Shown here piece by piece: positions 7,379 to 13,530 of a stretch of DNA of 13,530 bases. Source of the DNA: Candidatus Uhrbacteria bacterium CG_4_9_14_3_um_filter_36_7 (GTDB taxonomy: Bacteria; Patescibacteriota; Patescibacteriia; UBA9934; GWF2-40-263); contig PFWS01000045.1 of the NCBI GenBank assembly GCA_002791255.1, forward strand, positions 1-13,530. Direction: 5' to 3'. Position 1 is the stretch's first letter; each line of letters begins with the position of its first letter. The position numbers and the translations under genes were made by a program. A model generated the notes under the pieces. That model did no database searches, was not told the DNA's origin, and saw only the letters and a program-made list of their open reading frames with translations.

Positions 7379-7409
7379 CCCGACAGCACTATCGCTGCCG
7401 GGTTTTTTT
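7379..7409 (+). terminator. Rho-independent terminator of the structured RNA
   Basis: CCCG (7379-7382) pairs with CGGG (7399-7402) and CAGC (7384-7387) with GCTG (7394-7397), separated by one A/C mismatch, with a 6-nt loop. Seven T residues follow (7403-7409). There is no T-tract in the other direction, so it serves the plus-strand transcript and not pgi. Confidence 0.85.
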
Positions 7410-7421
7410 ACTTTTAATTTT

Positions 7422-8744
7422 TTACCCAATAACACCTTCTTTCAACATCCTCCTCACTTCTTTTTTATAATCTTCCACATTTGGTTGATCAAAGGCATTA
7501 ATATTTAAAAGTTTAGCCAGATACATGATTTCAAGCATGCGAAATTGCATATAATAACCCAAGCTTTCAAGGCTCATATCTGGTAAACCAATCGATATAA
7601 ACGGAAGTCTTTGTTTTTTATAAGCAAGCATGGTTGAAAAAAGAATAATTTTAATAATTTGTTCGTGTGTTTTTCCCTCAAGATCTTCAATAAGCTGAGG
7701 TAGCGGAAGTTTTTTTGGAAGTTTAATATCTTGTTGAGTTTTTTCTAAATAGACAAAATTAGTGAATTTATCTTTTGGTCCAGCTAAATAAATTTGTACC
7801 ATTGAGTGTAGATCCACTGTTCCCATAGAAACAAGTGGAGTAATGCCAGTGCGAACATTTTTTTTATCAAGATCCTGTTTTTTTCCAAGGCTTTCTGCCA
7901 TAAGTTGCCGATACCATTTTCCTAGTGATTCCATATTCGAATCAAAAAGAAAAGTATTATGTATACTTATACCTTGTTTATAATAAAAATAAGTAAGTAT
8001 AGCCGATAACAAAGGTGGGTTTTCTTCAATAGAATTTTGAATTCCATTAAGAGCAGCTTGCTGGGCGCCTTTTTGAAAGTTTTTTACATCAAATCCTGCT
8101 AAAGCAAGTGGTAAAATACCAATTGTCGAAAATATACCAAAGCGATCACCAATGATAGAAGGAATAGTAAGGCAAGCAATATTATTTGTTTGAGCTTTTT
8201 TAAAAAGTGGGCTTTCTTTTTTGGTAATAATAATTATGCGGTGAAAAAGATTTTTAAAGTGTTTAGATAGGGCATGAGAGAGAGATTCAAAATTTACTAC
8301 AACTTCAGTGGTCTGACCTGAGCTACTAGTAAAGATAATCAAAAATTCAGAAGATCGTTTGTTTTGAAGAAACTTAATCAAAGATAAACACCATTGAGGA
8401 TTAATTGTATCAAGAAAAAAGAATTGAATCTGTTTTTGTTTAAAGAATGAGCATGAACCATGAAAAGCTTCTATAATGGCCTTAACTCCAAGATTAGCTC
8501 CACCAATACCAATAAGAATAATATATTTAAGATCTGCATGTTTTTTTTGTTTAACTAGCTGGGAAACGTCTTCTATGAGGTTTAGATCAAATGGTAAATA
8601 AACCGAGCTCTCAAGCATTTCATATGATTTTGATTTTATAATTGAGGCAAGTTCTTTACGATATGATTCAAGTTTTTTTTGGTAGGTAAGCAGAAAACGT
8701 TTTGGAACATGGGCTTGTATTGAATCAATGATAAATTTCTTCAT
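7422..8744 (-). CDS. pgi: Glucose-6-phosphate isomerase
   Basis: This cytoplasmic enzyme interconverts glucose-6-phosphate and fructose-6-phosphate in glycolysis and sugar-nucleotide supply. The 440-aa product is close to the short Bacillus-type length. It shows GIGGANLG (79-86), the phosphate-binding TSSSGQTTE (139-147), IGDRFGIFS (198-206), WYRQLMAESLGK (277-288) with the catalytic Glu284, GTVDLHS with His313, and the C-terminal NAFDQPNVEDYKK (416-428) with the catalytic lysine. The start is ATG at 8744, about 20 nt downstream of an extended -10; no Shine-Dalgarno sequence. It is convergent with the structured RNA and divergent from the RRM gene. Confidence 0.96.
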   Translation of the reverse strand: MKKFIIDSIQAHVPKRFLLTYQKKLESYRKELASIIKSKSYEMLESSVYLPFDLNLIEDVSQLVKQKKHADLKYIILIGIGGANLGVKAIIEAFHGSCSFFKQKQIQFFFLDTINPQWCLSLIKFLQNKRSSEFLIIFTSSSGQTTEVVVNFESLSHALSKHFKNLFHRIIIITKKESPLFKKAQTNNIACLTIPSIIGDRFGIFSTIGILPLALAGFDVKNFQKGAQQAALNGIQNSIEENPPLLSAILTYFYYKQGISIHNTFLFDSNMESLGKWYRQLMAESLGKKQDLDKKNVRTGITPLVSMGTVDLHSMVQIYLAGPKDKFTNFVYLEKTQQDIKLPKKLPLPQLIEDLEGKTHEQIIKIILFSTMLAYKKQRLPFISIGLPDMSLESLGYYMQFRMLEIMYLAKLLNINAFDQPNVEDYKKEVRRMLKEGVIG

Positions 8745-8771
8745 AAGTAAAAAACCAATCTAAGTTTTTTT

Positions 8772-8780
8772 ATTATAACA
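8772..8780 (-). promoter_or_regulatory. Extended -10 promoter of pgi
   Basis: On the minus strand this reads TGTTATAAT, identical to the element at 929-937. The predicted start is near 8765, leaving a leader of about 20 nt. No clear -35 is visible at the expected spacing. Confidence 0.65.
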
Positions 8781-8789
8781 CATACCCCA

Positions 8790-8818
8790 TTGCTTTTTTT
8801 ACCAAAGCATGCTAATCT
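8790..8818 (+). promoter_or_regulatory. Promoter of the RRM protein gene
   Basis: TTGCTT (8790-8795), a 17-bp spacer, and TAATCT (8813-8818) with TG at 8810-8811. It is back to back with the pgi promoter. A start near 8825 gives a leader of about 79 nt. Confidence 0.55.
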
Positions 8819-8867
8819 TGATCTAACCAAGTACCTGTTCTCTTGCCTTGGGAGAGGCTTAGCAGGG

Positions 8868-8898
8868 AGTGGTTTCTTAATTAATAAGCTTCCTACTC
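8868..8898 (+). promoter_or_regulatory. Leader hairpin just upstream of the RRM start codon
   Basis: GAGTGG and CTACTC (with one G-U pair) form the outer stem and CTTA/TAAG the inner one around ATTAA, separated by an internal loop. The 3' arm ends five bases before the ATG at 8904, so folding could limit ribosome access. Temperature control is an inference by analogy with cold-induced RNA-binding proteins. Confidence 0.45.
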
Positions 8899-8903
8899 AA
8901 GGT

Positions 8904-9164
8904 ATGAGCACTAAGTTATTCGTGGGAGGGATTCCGTTTGAATCTACGGATGACCAACTTCGAGAACCCTTTGCCAATATCGGTGAAGTTTTGTCTGCAC
9001 GTATTATTACCGACAAATTCACTGGGCGAAGCCGTGGATTCGGTTTCGTTGAAATGGCATCAGATGAAGACGCCCAAAAGGCCATTCAAACATTGAATGG
9101 TTCTGATATGAATGGTCGTAAAATCGCGGTTTCCGAAGCACGTCCCATGCGCGATGACCGATAA
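8904..9164 (+). CDS. Stand-alone RRM RNA-binding protein
   Basis: The 86-aa product is one complete RNA recognition motif and little else. RNP2 is LFVGGI (residues 5-10) and RNP1 is RGFGFVEM (44-51), with the RNA-stacking aromatics Phe6, Phe46 and Phe48 all present. It ends in a short basic-acidic tail (RPMRDDR) without the glycine-rich extension seen in some cyanobacterial forms. Such small RRM proteins bind single-stranded RNA and often act as chaperones. The frame is open upstream to 8790, but the RRM fold begins at MSTKLFVGG and the promoter lies at 8790-8818, so the ATG at 8904 is the start. Base composition is somewhat GC-richer than most neighbours. Confidence 0.93.
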   Translation: MSTKLFVGGIPFESTDDQLREPFANIGEVLSARIITDKFTGRSRGFGFVEMASDEDAQKAIQTLNGSDMNGRKIAVSEARPMRDDR

Positions 9165-9175
9165 GGTATCGTTTT

Positions 9176-9207
9176 AAAAACCCTCGGGAGAAATCTTGAG
9201 GGTTTTT
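9176..9207 (+). terminator. Rho-independent terminator of the RRM gene
   Basis: AAAAACCCTC (9176-9185) pairs perfectly with GAGGGTTTTT (9198-9207) around a 12-nt loop. The A and T runs flank a short G-C core, so it could also work in the opposite direction. Confidence 0.85.
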
Positions 9208-9217
9208 AAATTTGGTA

Positions 9218-9226
9218 TGTTAAGAT
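9218..9226 (+). promoter_or_regulatory. Extended -10 promoter of the cysteine-rich pair
   Basis: TGTTAAGAT: TG at 9218-9219 and TAAGAT at 9221-9226. The predicted start near 9233 leaves a leader of about 23 nt before the ATG at 9256. No good -35 is seen. Confidence 0.5.
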
Positions 9227-9255
9227 AGGGGAGTGTTGACTCATACCCAAACCTT

Positions 9256-10983
9256 ATGTCTAAAACTCCTAATTACGATGCTAAAATTAAGATGATCCTT
9301 AATGCAGCTATACTTGGTGAGCGTACTTGTCGGTTGACAGGAGAAAAATGGAATTTTGATGAAGAGCATCTTGGTTGGTGTCAAAAATTTTCTATCCCTC
9401 CATCTTTTATTTCCCCAAAAACACGCGTAAAATTGCTTTTTGGTTTTTCAACAGGTATTGCTATATGGAAAAGACCACATTCCTTTACAAATAAACATAT
9501 TCTTTCTTGTGTCCACCCAGATAGTCCTTATAAAGTCATTGCAGATAAAGAGTGGTATGAATTTGAGCCATCTATACCAGAAAATAAATTAAATTTAAAT
9601 CAACCATTTTTACCGCAGATGGAAGAGCTTGCTTATAGCGTTCCTGTCTGCGCCTTGCTCGATACTGGTACAAATGAGAATACCATTGGGGTGGATCTTG
9701 TGAATGCCAAGGATTGTTATATGGGTTTTGGTGGCGTGAATATGAAAGATCTTTGTTATTTTTCTATTGGAACTGGTTGTGAGCAGAGTGTTGATATTAC
9801 CAATAACTTTTATACGCGCCAGTCTTTTTATATTAACCATTGTGAACGTCTATTTAATTGTCAGGTTGTGTTTGAGAGCCAGGATTGTTTAAATAGTTCA
9901 TTTCTTTTTGATTGTCGCAACTGCGAATATTGTTTTGGAGCCACAAATAAACGTAATCGTAAGTATTTGTGGTGGAATGAGCAGCTTTCAAAAGAAGAAT
10001 GGGAAAAACGCAGGGCAGATATTGATTTGCGTTCCTATAAAATATTTGAAAATTGGCTTAACTATTTTCATTCCTTTATTGAGCAAAAAGCTATTTGGCC
10101 GGAAAATTTTAATGTCAAATCCGAAGATTCAACTGGAGATTATTTGTGTAATTGTCTTCGTTGCTATTATGGTTTTTGGCAAAAAGATTCTCGAGATTGT
10201 TTTTGGTCACCATTTAATGAAAAGAATGAGCAATGCTATTTTGTTATTTGGTCTGGTCAGACATCGGATTCTTATTCAAGTATGGCTTTTAATTCTCATG
10301 ATCTACGTTGTTGTTATTATTGTTTAAATTGTAAAAACCTTGAATATAGTTTACTTTGCAAAGATTGCGAATATTGTTTTGGTTGTACTGGCCTTCGTAA
10401 AAAAAGTTTTTATATTTATAATACTCCGTATACAGAAGTTGATTATTGGCAAAAAGTAGATGAACTTAAGTGTGCTATGTTAGATCGCAAAGAATATGGA
10501 GAGTTTTTTCCAGCTCGTATGGCTTTAATGGGATTTCCTTTTTCCGGAGGTGAATCATTCTATCATTTTTCAGATAAAGAATTAGAAGCATTTGGAGCTG
10601 TTTTTTTCGATACAAGAAAAGGATCGATTATTGAACCAGAAGCAAATATTTTAAATATAGAAGATATTCCTGATTATTTGCAGGATATAAATGAAGATGA
10701 GTTTATTGGTAAAGCTATCTATGATTCAGAATCTCAACGTCTTTATAGTGTTACCCCAGAAGAATTTTGTTTTTATAAAGAACATAATCTCCCATTTCCA
10801 CGTAAACATTTCTTAACACGTCTAAAAAAACTAATGAGTTATTGCAACAGTGCTTTTGCCGATGAACAAACTATTTGTCAGTCTTGTAATCTTCCTCTCA
10901 ATGTTCATCCTAATCAGACTTTTAAAAACCGTCAGATTTTGTGTTATCCTTGTTATATTAAATACTTAGAAGTAAATGGATAA
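9256..10983 (+). CDS. Cysteine-rich zinc-ribbon protein of unknown function, paralogue 1
   Basis: The 575-aa product has about 33 cysteines, no signal peptide and no membrane segment. After an N-terminal block (TCRLTGEKW, then KFSIPPS) comes a long stretch of short cysteine-bearing strands (150-228) that looks like a repetitive beta structure. Module A is C220-RN-C223-EY-C226 followed by KYLWWN and SKEEWEKR. Module B repeats the plan with C368, C371, C374 and C377, then SFYIYN and DYWQKV. The C terminus is a zinc ribbon with C541, C544, C563 and C566. Metal binding is likely from the CxxC pairs; I cannot name a reaction. The start is ATG at 9256 without a Shine-Dalgarno sequence. It directly precedes its paralogue. 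Confidence 0.85.
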   Translation: MSKTPNYDAKIKMILNAAILGERTCRLTGEKWNFDEEHLGWCQKFSIPPSFISPKTRVKLLFGFSTGIAIWKRPHSFTNKHILSCVHPDSPYKVIADKEWYEFEPSIPENKLNLNQPFLPQMEELAYSVPVCALLDTGTNENTIGVDLVNAKDCYMGFGGVNMKDLCYFSIGTGCEQSVDITNNFYTRQSFYINHCERLFNCQVVFESQDCLNSSFLFDCRNCEYCFGATNKRNRKYLWWNEQLSKEEWEKRRADIDLRSYKIFENWLNYFHSFIEQKAIWPENFNVKSEDSTGDYLCNCLRCYYGFWQKDSRDCFWSPFNEKNEQCYFVIWSGQTSDSYSSMAFNSHDLRCCYYCLNCKNLEYSLLCKDCEYCFGCTGLRKKSFYIYNTPYTEVDYWQKVDELKCAMLDRKEYGEFFPARMALMGFPFSGGESFYHFSDKELEAFGAVFFDTRKGSIIEPEANILNIEDIPDYLQDINEDEFIGKAIYDSESQRLYSVTPEEFCFYKEHNLPFPRKHFLTRLKKLMSYCNSAFADEQTICQSCNLPLNVHPNQTFKNRQILCYPCYIKYLEVNG

Positions 10984-12724
10984 TATTGTGTCTAAAGCTC
11001 CTAATTACGATGCTAAAATCAAAGTGATTCTTGATGCTACCAGACCCGGTGAACGGGTTTGTGAATTGACCGGACACAAGTGGCAGATGAGCGATGAGGA
11101 GATCAGCTGGTATCAAAAATTTCAAGTTCCACCTTCAAAAATGTCGCCGTTTACTCGTTGGCAGTTAGCAAGCGGTTTTTATGTGGGATATCAATGGTGG
11201 TGGCAAAAACACCCAGAAACAAATAAACCTATTTTAACCGGTGTCCACCCAGCCACAGGAATACGTGTTCTTCCAGATGAAGAATGGTTTTCTAAGGATT
11301 TTTCTGATCAAAATAGAACTTATGATATTTCAAAATCTTTTTTTGCACAGTGGCATCAGCTTCAAAAAGATATTCCATCGCATGCTACACGTAATTTTAA
11401 AGACCCTTATAATTCCATTACCCTTGTTTCCAATGGGGATGTTGAAAGTTATTTTGTTTTAGGTTGTACCTCAGAACGTTCTTTATACTCAGTGAATTCA
11501 ACATGTCGTGACTCTTGTTTAATTCATTGGTCAAATCATGTTTCTGAAAGTTTTATGGTTTCGGATTCAAGTAATGTCCATCATTCCCGTTATGTTTTAG
11601 ATTCTTCAGAAATTATGGATTCTGACTTTATTTTTTCGAGCACAGATTTAGACCACTGTTTTTTCTCAAGCAATCAACATCATAAAAAATATCTTTGGAT
11701 GGATAAACCCATTTCTCAAGGTGAATATGAAAAGCGTATTTCCCAACTTGATTTCTCTCGTCGTTCAAATATAGAAAAGTATGAAAAAACTTTTTTTGAA
11801 TATTTACAAACACAAGTGATCTGGCCACCTTATGTGATTGTAAATGCTCCAGGTTCAAGCGGAGAATATATTGTTAAATGTTTAAACTGTGTTCATTGTT
11901 ATGCTTGCGCCAATGGAGCACGTGATTGTTACTGGTGTATTCATGCCTATGATAAAGCCGAGCGATGTGCCTTTGTGATTGGGACTTATGAAACCGAAGA
12001 AGGTTATTATAGTTGTGCAGTCACGGAATCTTTTAAAGTAAAATTTTCAGCTTATTGTAGACATTGTCAAGATATTGAATATTGTTTTAATTGTATTGAT
12101 TGTGAAAACTGTTTTGGATGTGTTGGGCTTTCAAGAAAAAAATTTCATATTTTTAATCGATTGTATGAAGAGGAAGAATATTGGAAACAAGTTGATGAAC
12201 TTAAATGTGCAATGCTTGAGCGGGATGAATATGGGGAATTCTTTCCACTTGCTTTTTCTCCAAGCTATATGCCAGGCAGTGGCCCTGCTTTATATCTTTT
12301 AACAGACGATAAAGATTTACCAAAATTAGGTGCGTATATGTTTGATCCTGAGTCGTGTGGAGCAATTGGTGAAGATCTTTCTCAATCACAAAATCCTACA
12401 CCAATTTCTGAAATCCCAGATTCAATTGATGATTTAACTGATGACTGGATTAATAAACCTTTACTTGATACGAATTATAATCGTCGTTTTGCTTTTATTA
12501 AGCCTGAAATAGAATTTTATCGTAAATACCGTCTTGCTCCTCCTAATGACCATTTTATGTATCGGGTAAGAAATTTGATGTGGCTTGCCAATGGAGCTGT
12601 ATTTGAAAAACAGACTTGCGAAAAATGTCAAAAGGAAATACAAGTTGCCAAAAATAAACATTTTCTCAAACGACGAATATACTGTTGGGATTGCTATCTG
12701 AGGTACGTAGAAACACGAGAGTAA
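10976..12724 (+). CDS. Cysteine-rich zinc-ribbon protein of unknown function, paralogue 2
   Basis: The 582-aa product (from ATG 10976) aligns with paralogue 1 along its whole length: SKAPNYDAKIK, ELTGHKW, KFQVPPS, KYLWMD...GEYEKR, then the second module with C373, C376, C379 and C382, EEEYWKQVDELKCAMLE and YGEFFP, and the C-terminal zinc ribbon with C548, C551, C570 and C573. It has about 26 cysteines. The first module reads SSTDLDHC, so only one of three module cysteines is kept. Two starts are possible: ATG 10976, overlapping paralogue 1 by 8 bp, or GTG 10988, which matches the paralogue 1 N terminus exactly. It is translationally coupled either way. Function unknown. Confidence 0.85.
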   Translation: MDNIVSKAPNYDAKIKVILDATRPGERVCELTGHKWQMSDEEISWYQKFQVPPSKMSPFTRWQLASGFYVGYQWWWQKHPETNKPILTGVHPATGIRVLPDEEWFSKDFSDQNRTYDISKSFFAQWHQLQKDIPSHATRNFKDPYNSITLVSNGDVESYFVLGCTSERSLYSVNSTCRDSCLIHWSNHVSESFMVSDSSNVHHSRYVLDSSEIMDSDFIFSSTDLDHCFFSSNQHHKKYLWMDKPISQGEYEKRISQLDFSRRSNIEKYEKTFFEYLQTQVIWPPYVIVNAPGSSGEYIVKCLNCVHCYACANGARDCYWCIHAYDKAERCAFVIGTYETEEGYYSCAVTESFKVKFSAYCRHCQDIEYCFNCIDCENCFGCVGLSRKKFHIFNRLYEEEEYWKQVDELKCAMLERDEYGEFFPLAFSPSYMPGSGPALYLLTDDKDLPKLGAYMFDPESCGAIGEDLSQSQNPTPISEIPDSIDDLTDDWINKPLLDTNYNRRFAFIKPEIEFYRKYRLAPPNDHFMYRVRNLMWLANGAVFEKQTCEKCQKEIQVAKNKHFLKRRIYCWDCYLRYVETRE

Positions 12725-12767
12725 AAAAATCAGTCCAACCCCTGTTCCTCGACCAAGGGATTGGACT
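12723..12767 (-). terminator. Rho-independent terminator of the 82-aa minus-strand gene
   Basis: AGTCCAA (12732-12738) pairs with TTGGACT (12761-12767) and CCCT (12740-12743) with AGGG (12756-12759), with one mismatch between. On the minus strand seven T residues follow (12729-12723), overlapping the stop codon of paralogue 2. There is no T-tract on the plus side. Confidence 0.75.
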
Positions 12768-12792
12768 AGTAATAAATATCAAAAACAGTCGT

Positions 12793-13041
12793 TTATTTGA
12801 TTTGTTCGAGCCATTTGTCCTTACTACCATGATTAGGATTCCATCTTTGGACAAACCTATTCAGGTCATCATCCGTAGCTTCTCGACAACCCATCAACCT
12901 GACTTCTTCTGGCTGACGAGTAATCGAAAGAGGAACGGTCATTTTATTCGACGTGATAACCGCAAACACAAAAATTTTTTGACCCTCATTTTTGAATAAC
13001 CACTCCATACCAGATGGAGATGTGCCGACTTGTAGAGACAT
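12793..13041 (-). CDS. Small hypothetical protein, 82 aa
   Basis: I do not recognise this family. The product begins MSLQVGTSPSGMEWLF, has a hydrophobic beta-like core (KIFVFAVI, MTVPLSI) and ends in a helical charged tail (ATDDDLNRFVQRW...WLEQIK). No signal peptide, membrane helix or CxxC pair is visible. Evidence that it is real comes from its signals: a strong Shine-Dalgarno GGGAGG five bases before the ATG, a promoter with consensus TTGACA upstream, and a terminator after the stop. It is the only gene in the window with a textbook ribosome binding site, and its composition is somewhat GC-richer than its neighbours, so recent acquisition is possible. It is divergent from the hydrolase gene. 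Confidence 0.72.
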   Translation of the reverse strand: MSLQVGTSPSGMEWLFKNEGQKIFVFAVITSNKMTVPLSITRQPEEVRLMGCREATDDDLNRFVQRWNPNHGSKDKWLEQIK

Positions 13042-13073
13042 TTAAACCTCCCATTTAAATTCCCCCACTCTTA

Positions 13074-13101
13074 AGGATAATTGATATAATGTGTATGTCA
13101 A
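13074..13101 (-). promoter_or_regulatory. Promoter of the 82-aa gene
   Basis: On the minus strand TTGACA (13101-13096), a 16-bp spacer and TATCCT (13079-13074). It overlaps the divergent promoter of the hydrolase gene at 13082-13090, so the two could compete for polymerase. Confidence 0.55.
13082..13090 (+). promoter_or_regulatory. Extended -10 promoter of the hydrolase gene
   Basis: TGATATAAT, a perfect TGn-extended -10 (TATAAT at 13085-13090). The predicted start near 13097 leaves a leader of about 27 nt with no Shine-Dalgarno sequence. Confidence 0.65.
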
Positions 13102-13123
13102 TAACTTACTGATCTAAAATCTT

Positions 13124-13530
13124 ATGATTAAACCAATTAAATTTACTACTTCTGACAAAATAGAAATTTTTGGTATTTATGAAAAAGTTGATTCTGAATT
13201 GAATGCTTTACTTCTTCATATGATGCCAGCTACTAAAGAAAGTTGGCAACCATTTATGCAAAAGCTGGCAGAAAATGACATTTCGTCCCTTGCTATAGAT
13301 GAGCGTGGACATGGGGAAAGTACAATGAGAGATACTATTTTCTATAAGAATTTTATTGATGAAGAACAGCAAGCAAAAATTTATGATGTTAAAGGAGGTT
13401 TAGATTTTCTTAAAATTCGAGGAGCTACATTTGATCAGTTATTTGTAATCGGTGCTTCCATTGGAGCTAACCTGTCGATTGAGATACTTAAATATCATCC
13501 AGATATCAAAAAATCAGTGGCTCTTTCACC
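13124..13530 (+). CDS. Alpha/beta hydrolase, N-terminal part; runs off the right edge
   Basis: The visible 135 residues carry the first half of an alpha/beta-hydrolase fold: a core strand ending in LLLHMMPATKESW (residues 29-41), where the oxyanion-hole loop normally sits, the DERGHGES motif (59-66), and the nucleophile elbow GASIGA with Ser112. The acid and histidine of the triad lie beyond the window. Esterase, lipase-like and dienelactone-hydrolase-like relatives share these motifs, so the substrate cannot be given. The start is ATG at 13124. It is transcribed divergently from the 82-aa gene through overlapping promoters. Confidence 0.88.
   Translation, partial: MIKPIKFTTSDKIEIFGIYEKVDSELNALLLHMMPATKESWQPFMQKLAENDISSLAIDERGHGESTMRDTIFYKNFIDEEQQAKIYDVKGGLDFLKIRGATFDQLFVIGASIGANLSIEILKYHPDIKKSVALS

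Larger units (their letters stand above)
6848..7409 (+). ncRNA. Candidate large structured non-coding RNA, about 560 nt, family not recognised
   Basis: The stretch has a strong promoter, its own terminator and no credible protein. It is much GC-richer than its AT-rich flanks, as structured RNAs in such genomes usually are. Stems found by eye: 6864-6873 with 7049-7058 (10 positions, one mismatch) closing the 5' domain; 6920-6927/6933-6940 (8 bp, perfect); 6942-6945/6954-6957; 7007-7012/7015-7020; 7077-7083/7155-7161 enclosing 7102-7107/7120-7125 and 7136-7141/7149-7154; 7166-7172/7177-7183 with a GAAA loop; 7191-7202/7207-7218 (12 bp, UUCG loop); a three-way junction at 7240-7309; and a long stem at 7343-7372. 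I looked for hallmark sequences of tmRNA, RNase P RNA, SRP and 6S RNA and did not find them. It could be a very divergent form of one of these or a new class. Start and single-transcript status are predictions. Confidence 0.7.

Noticed and set aside
6848..7409. tmRNA, RNase P RNA, 6S or SRP RNA
   Set aside because: The 5' part GTGATTCTG...GGTTCGG faintly recalls tmRNA, but there is no matching acceptor stem, no T-arm or CCA at the end and no tag frame ending in an Ala-rich tail. The RNase P GAGGAAAGUCC core and the SRP GGAAGGAAGCAG loop are absent.
12685..12999. 104-aa plus-strand frame over the paralogue 2 end and the 82-aa gene
   Set aside because: It starts inside paralogue 2, runs through a terminator hairpin, and opposes the 82-aa gene, which has proper expression signals.
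1..13530. Alternative genetic code (TGA as glycine), as in some Patescibacteria
   Set aside because: The 138-aa gene ends in TGA at the expected length and no recognised gene contains in-frame TGA.
1..13530. CRISPR arrays, insertion sequences and tRNA genes
   Set aside because: No regularly spaced direct repeats, no transposase motifs or matched terminal repeats, and no complete cloverleaf were seen.

Overview
The window is mostly AT-rich bacterial DNA that uses the standard code: TGA is a normal stop and no gene has in-frame TGA. The compact layout points to a small-genome bacterium of the Patescibacteria / Candidate Phyla Radiation type, most likely a Parcubacteria-like lineage. Supporting signs are the dnaG-rpoD neighbours, very short intergenic gaps, starts that almost all lack a Shine-Dalgarno sequence, a stand-alone RRM protein and large cysteine-rich proteins of unknown function. 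The lineage is an inference from gene content only.

Region 1 (1-900) is different in composition: a clearly GC-richer 3' end of a prolyl oligopeptidase gene, closed by a rho-independent terminator, with an AT-rich palindromic insert at its left end. Region 2 (900-3634) is a likely operon behind an extended -10 promoter: a membrane-anchored, cysteine-containing hypothetical protein, a ferric-reductase/NADPH-oxidase-like flavocytochrome, and a small protein with a CxxC...WCxxxH motif. Region 3 (3671-6733) holds DNA primase (dnaG) and the primary sigma factor (rpoD), followed by a terminator.

Region 4 (6805-7410) has no credible protein gene. It carries the strongest promoter in the window (TTGACA, 17 bp, TGATATAAA), about 560 nt dense in perfect or near-perfect stems, and a rho-independent terminator. 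I cannot match it to tmRNA, RNase P RNA, 6S or SRP RNA, so I call it a candidate unrecognised large structured RNA. It is the main discovery candidate here. Region 5 (7422-8744, minus) is glucose-6-phosphate isomerase, transcribed divergently from a short RRM RNA-binding protein gene (8904-9164) that has a structured leader.

Region 6 (9218-12724) encodes two tandem paralogues of about 580 aa, each with two cysteine-rich modules and a C-terminal zinc ribbon. Their function is unknown. In the second one, the first cysteine module has largely lost its cysteines. Region 7 holds a small minus-strand gene (82 aa), the only one with a strong Shine-Dalgarno sequence and with its own terminator, and a divergent alpha/beta-hydrolase gene that runs off the right edge.

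How the parts relate: dnaG-rpoD and pgi are housekeeping genes. The flavocytochrome cluster looks like a membrane electron-transfer unit. The structured RNA and the cysteine-rich pair are the unexplained components. A TGn-extended -10 element precedes nearly every transcription unit.
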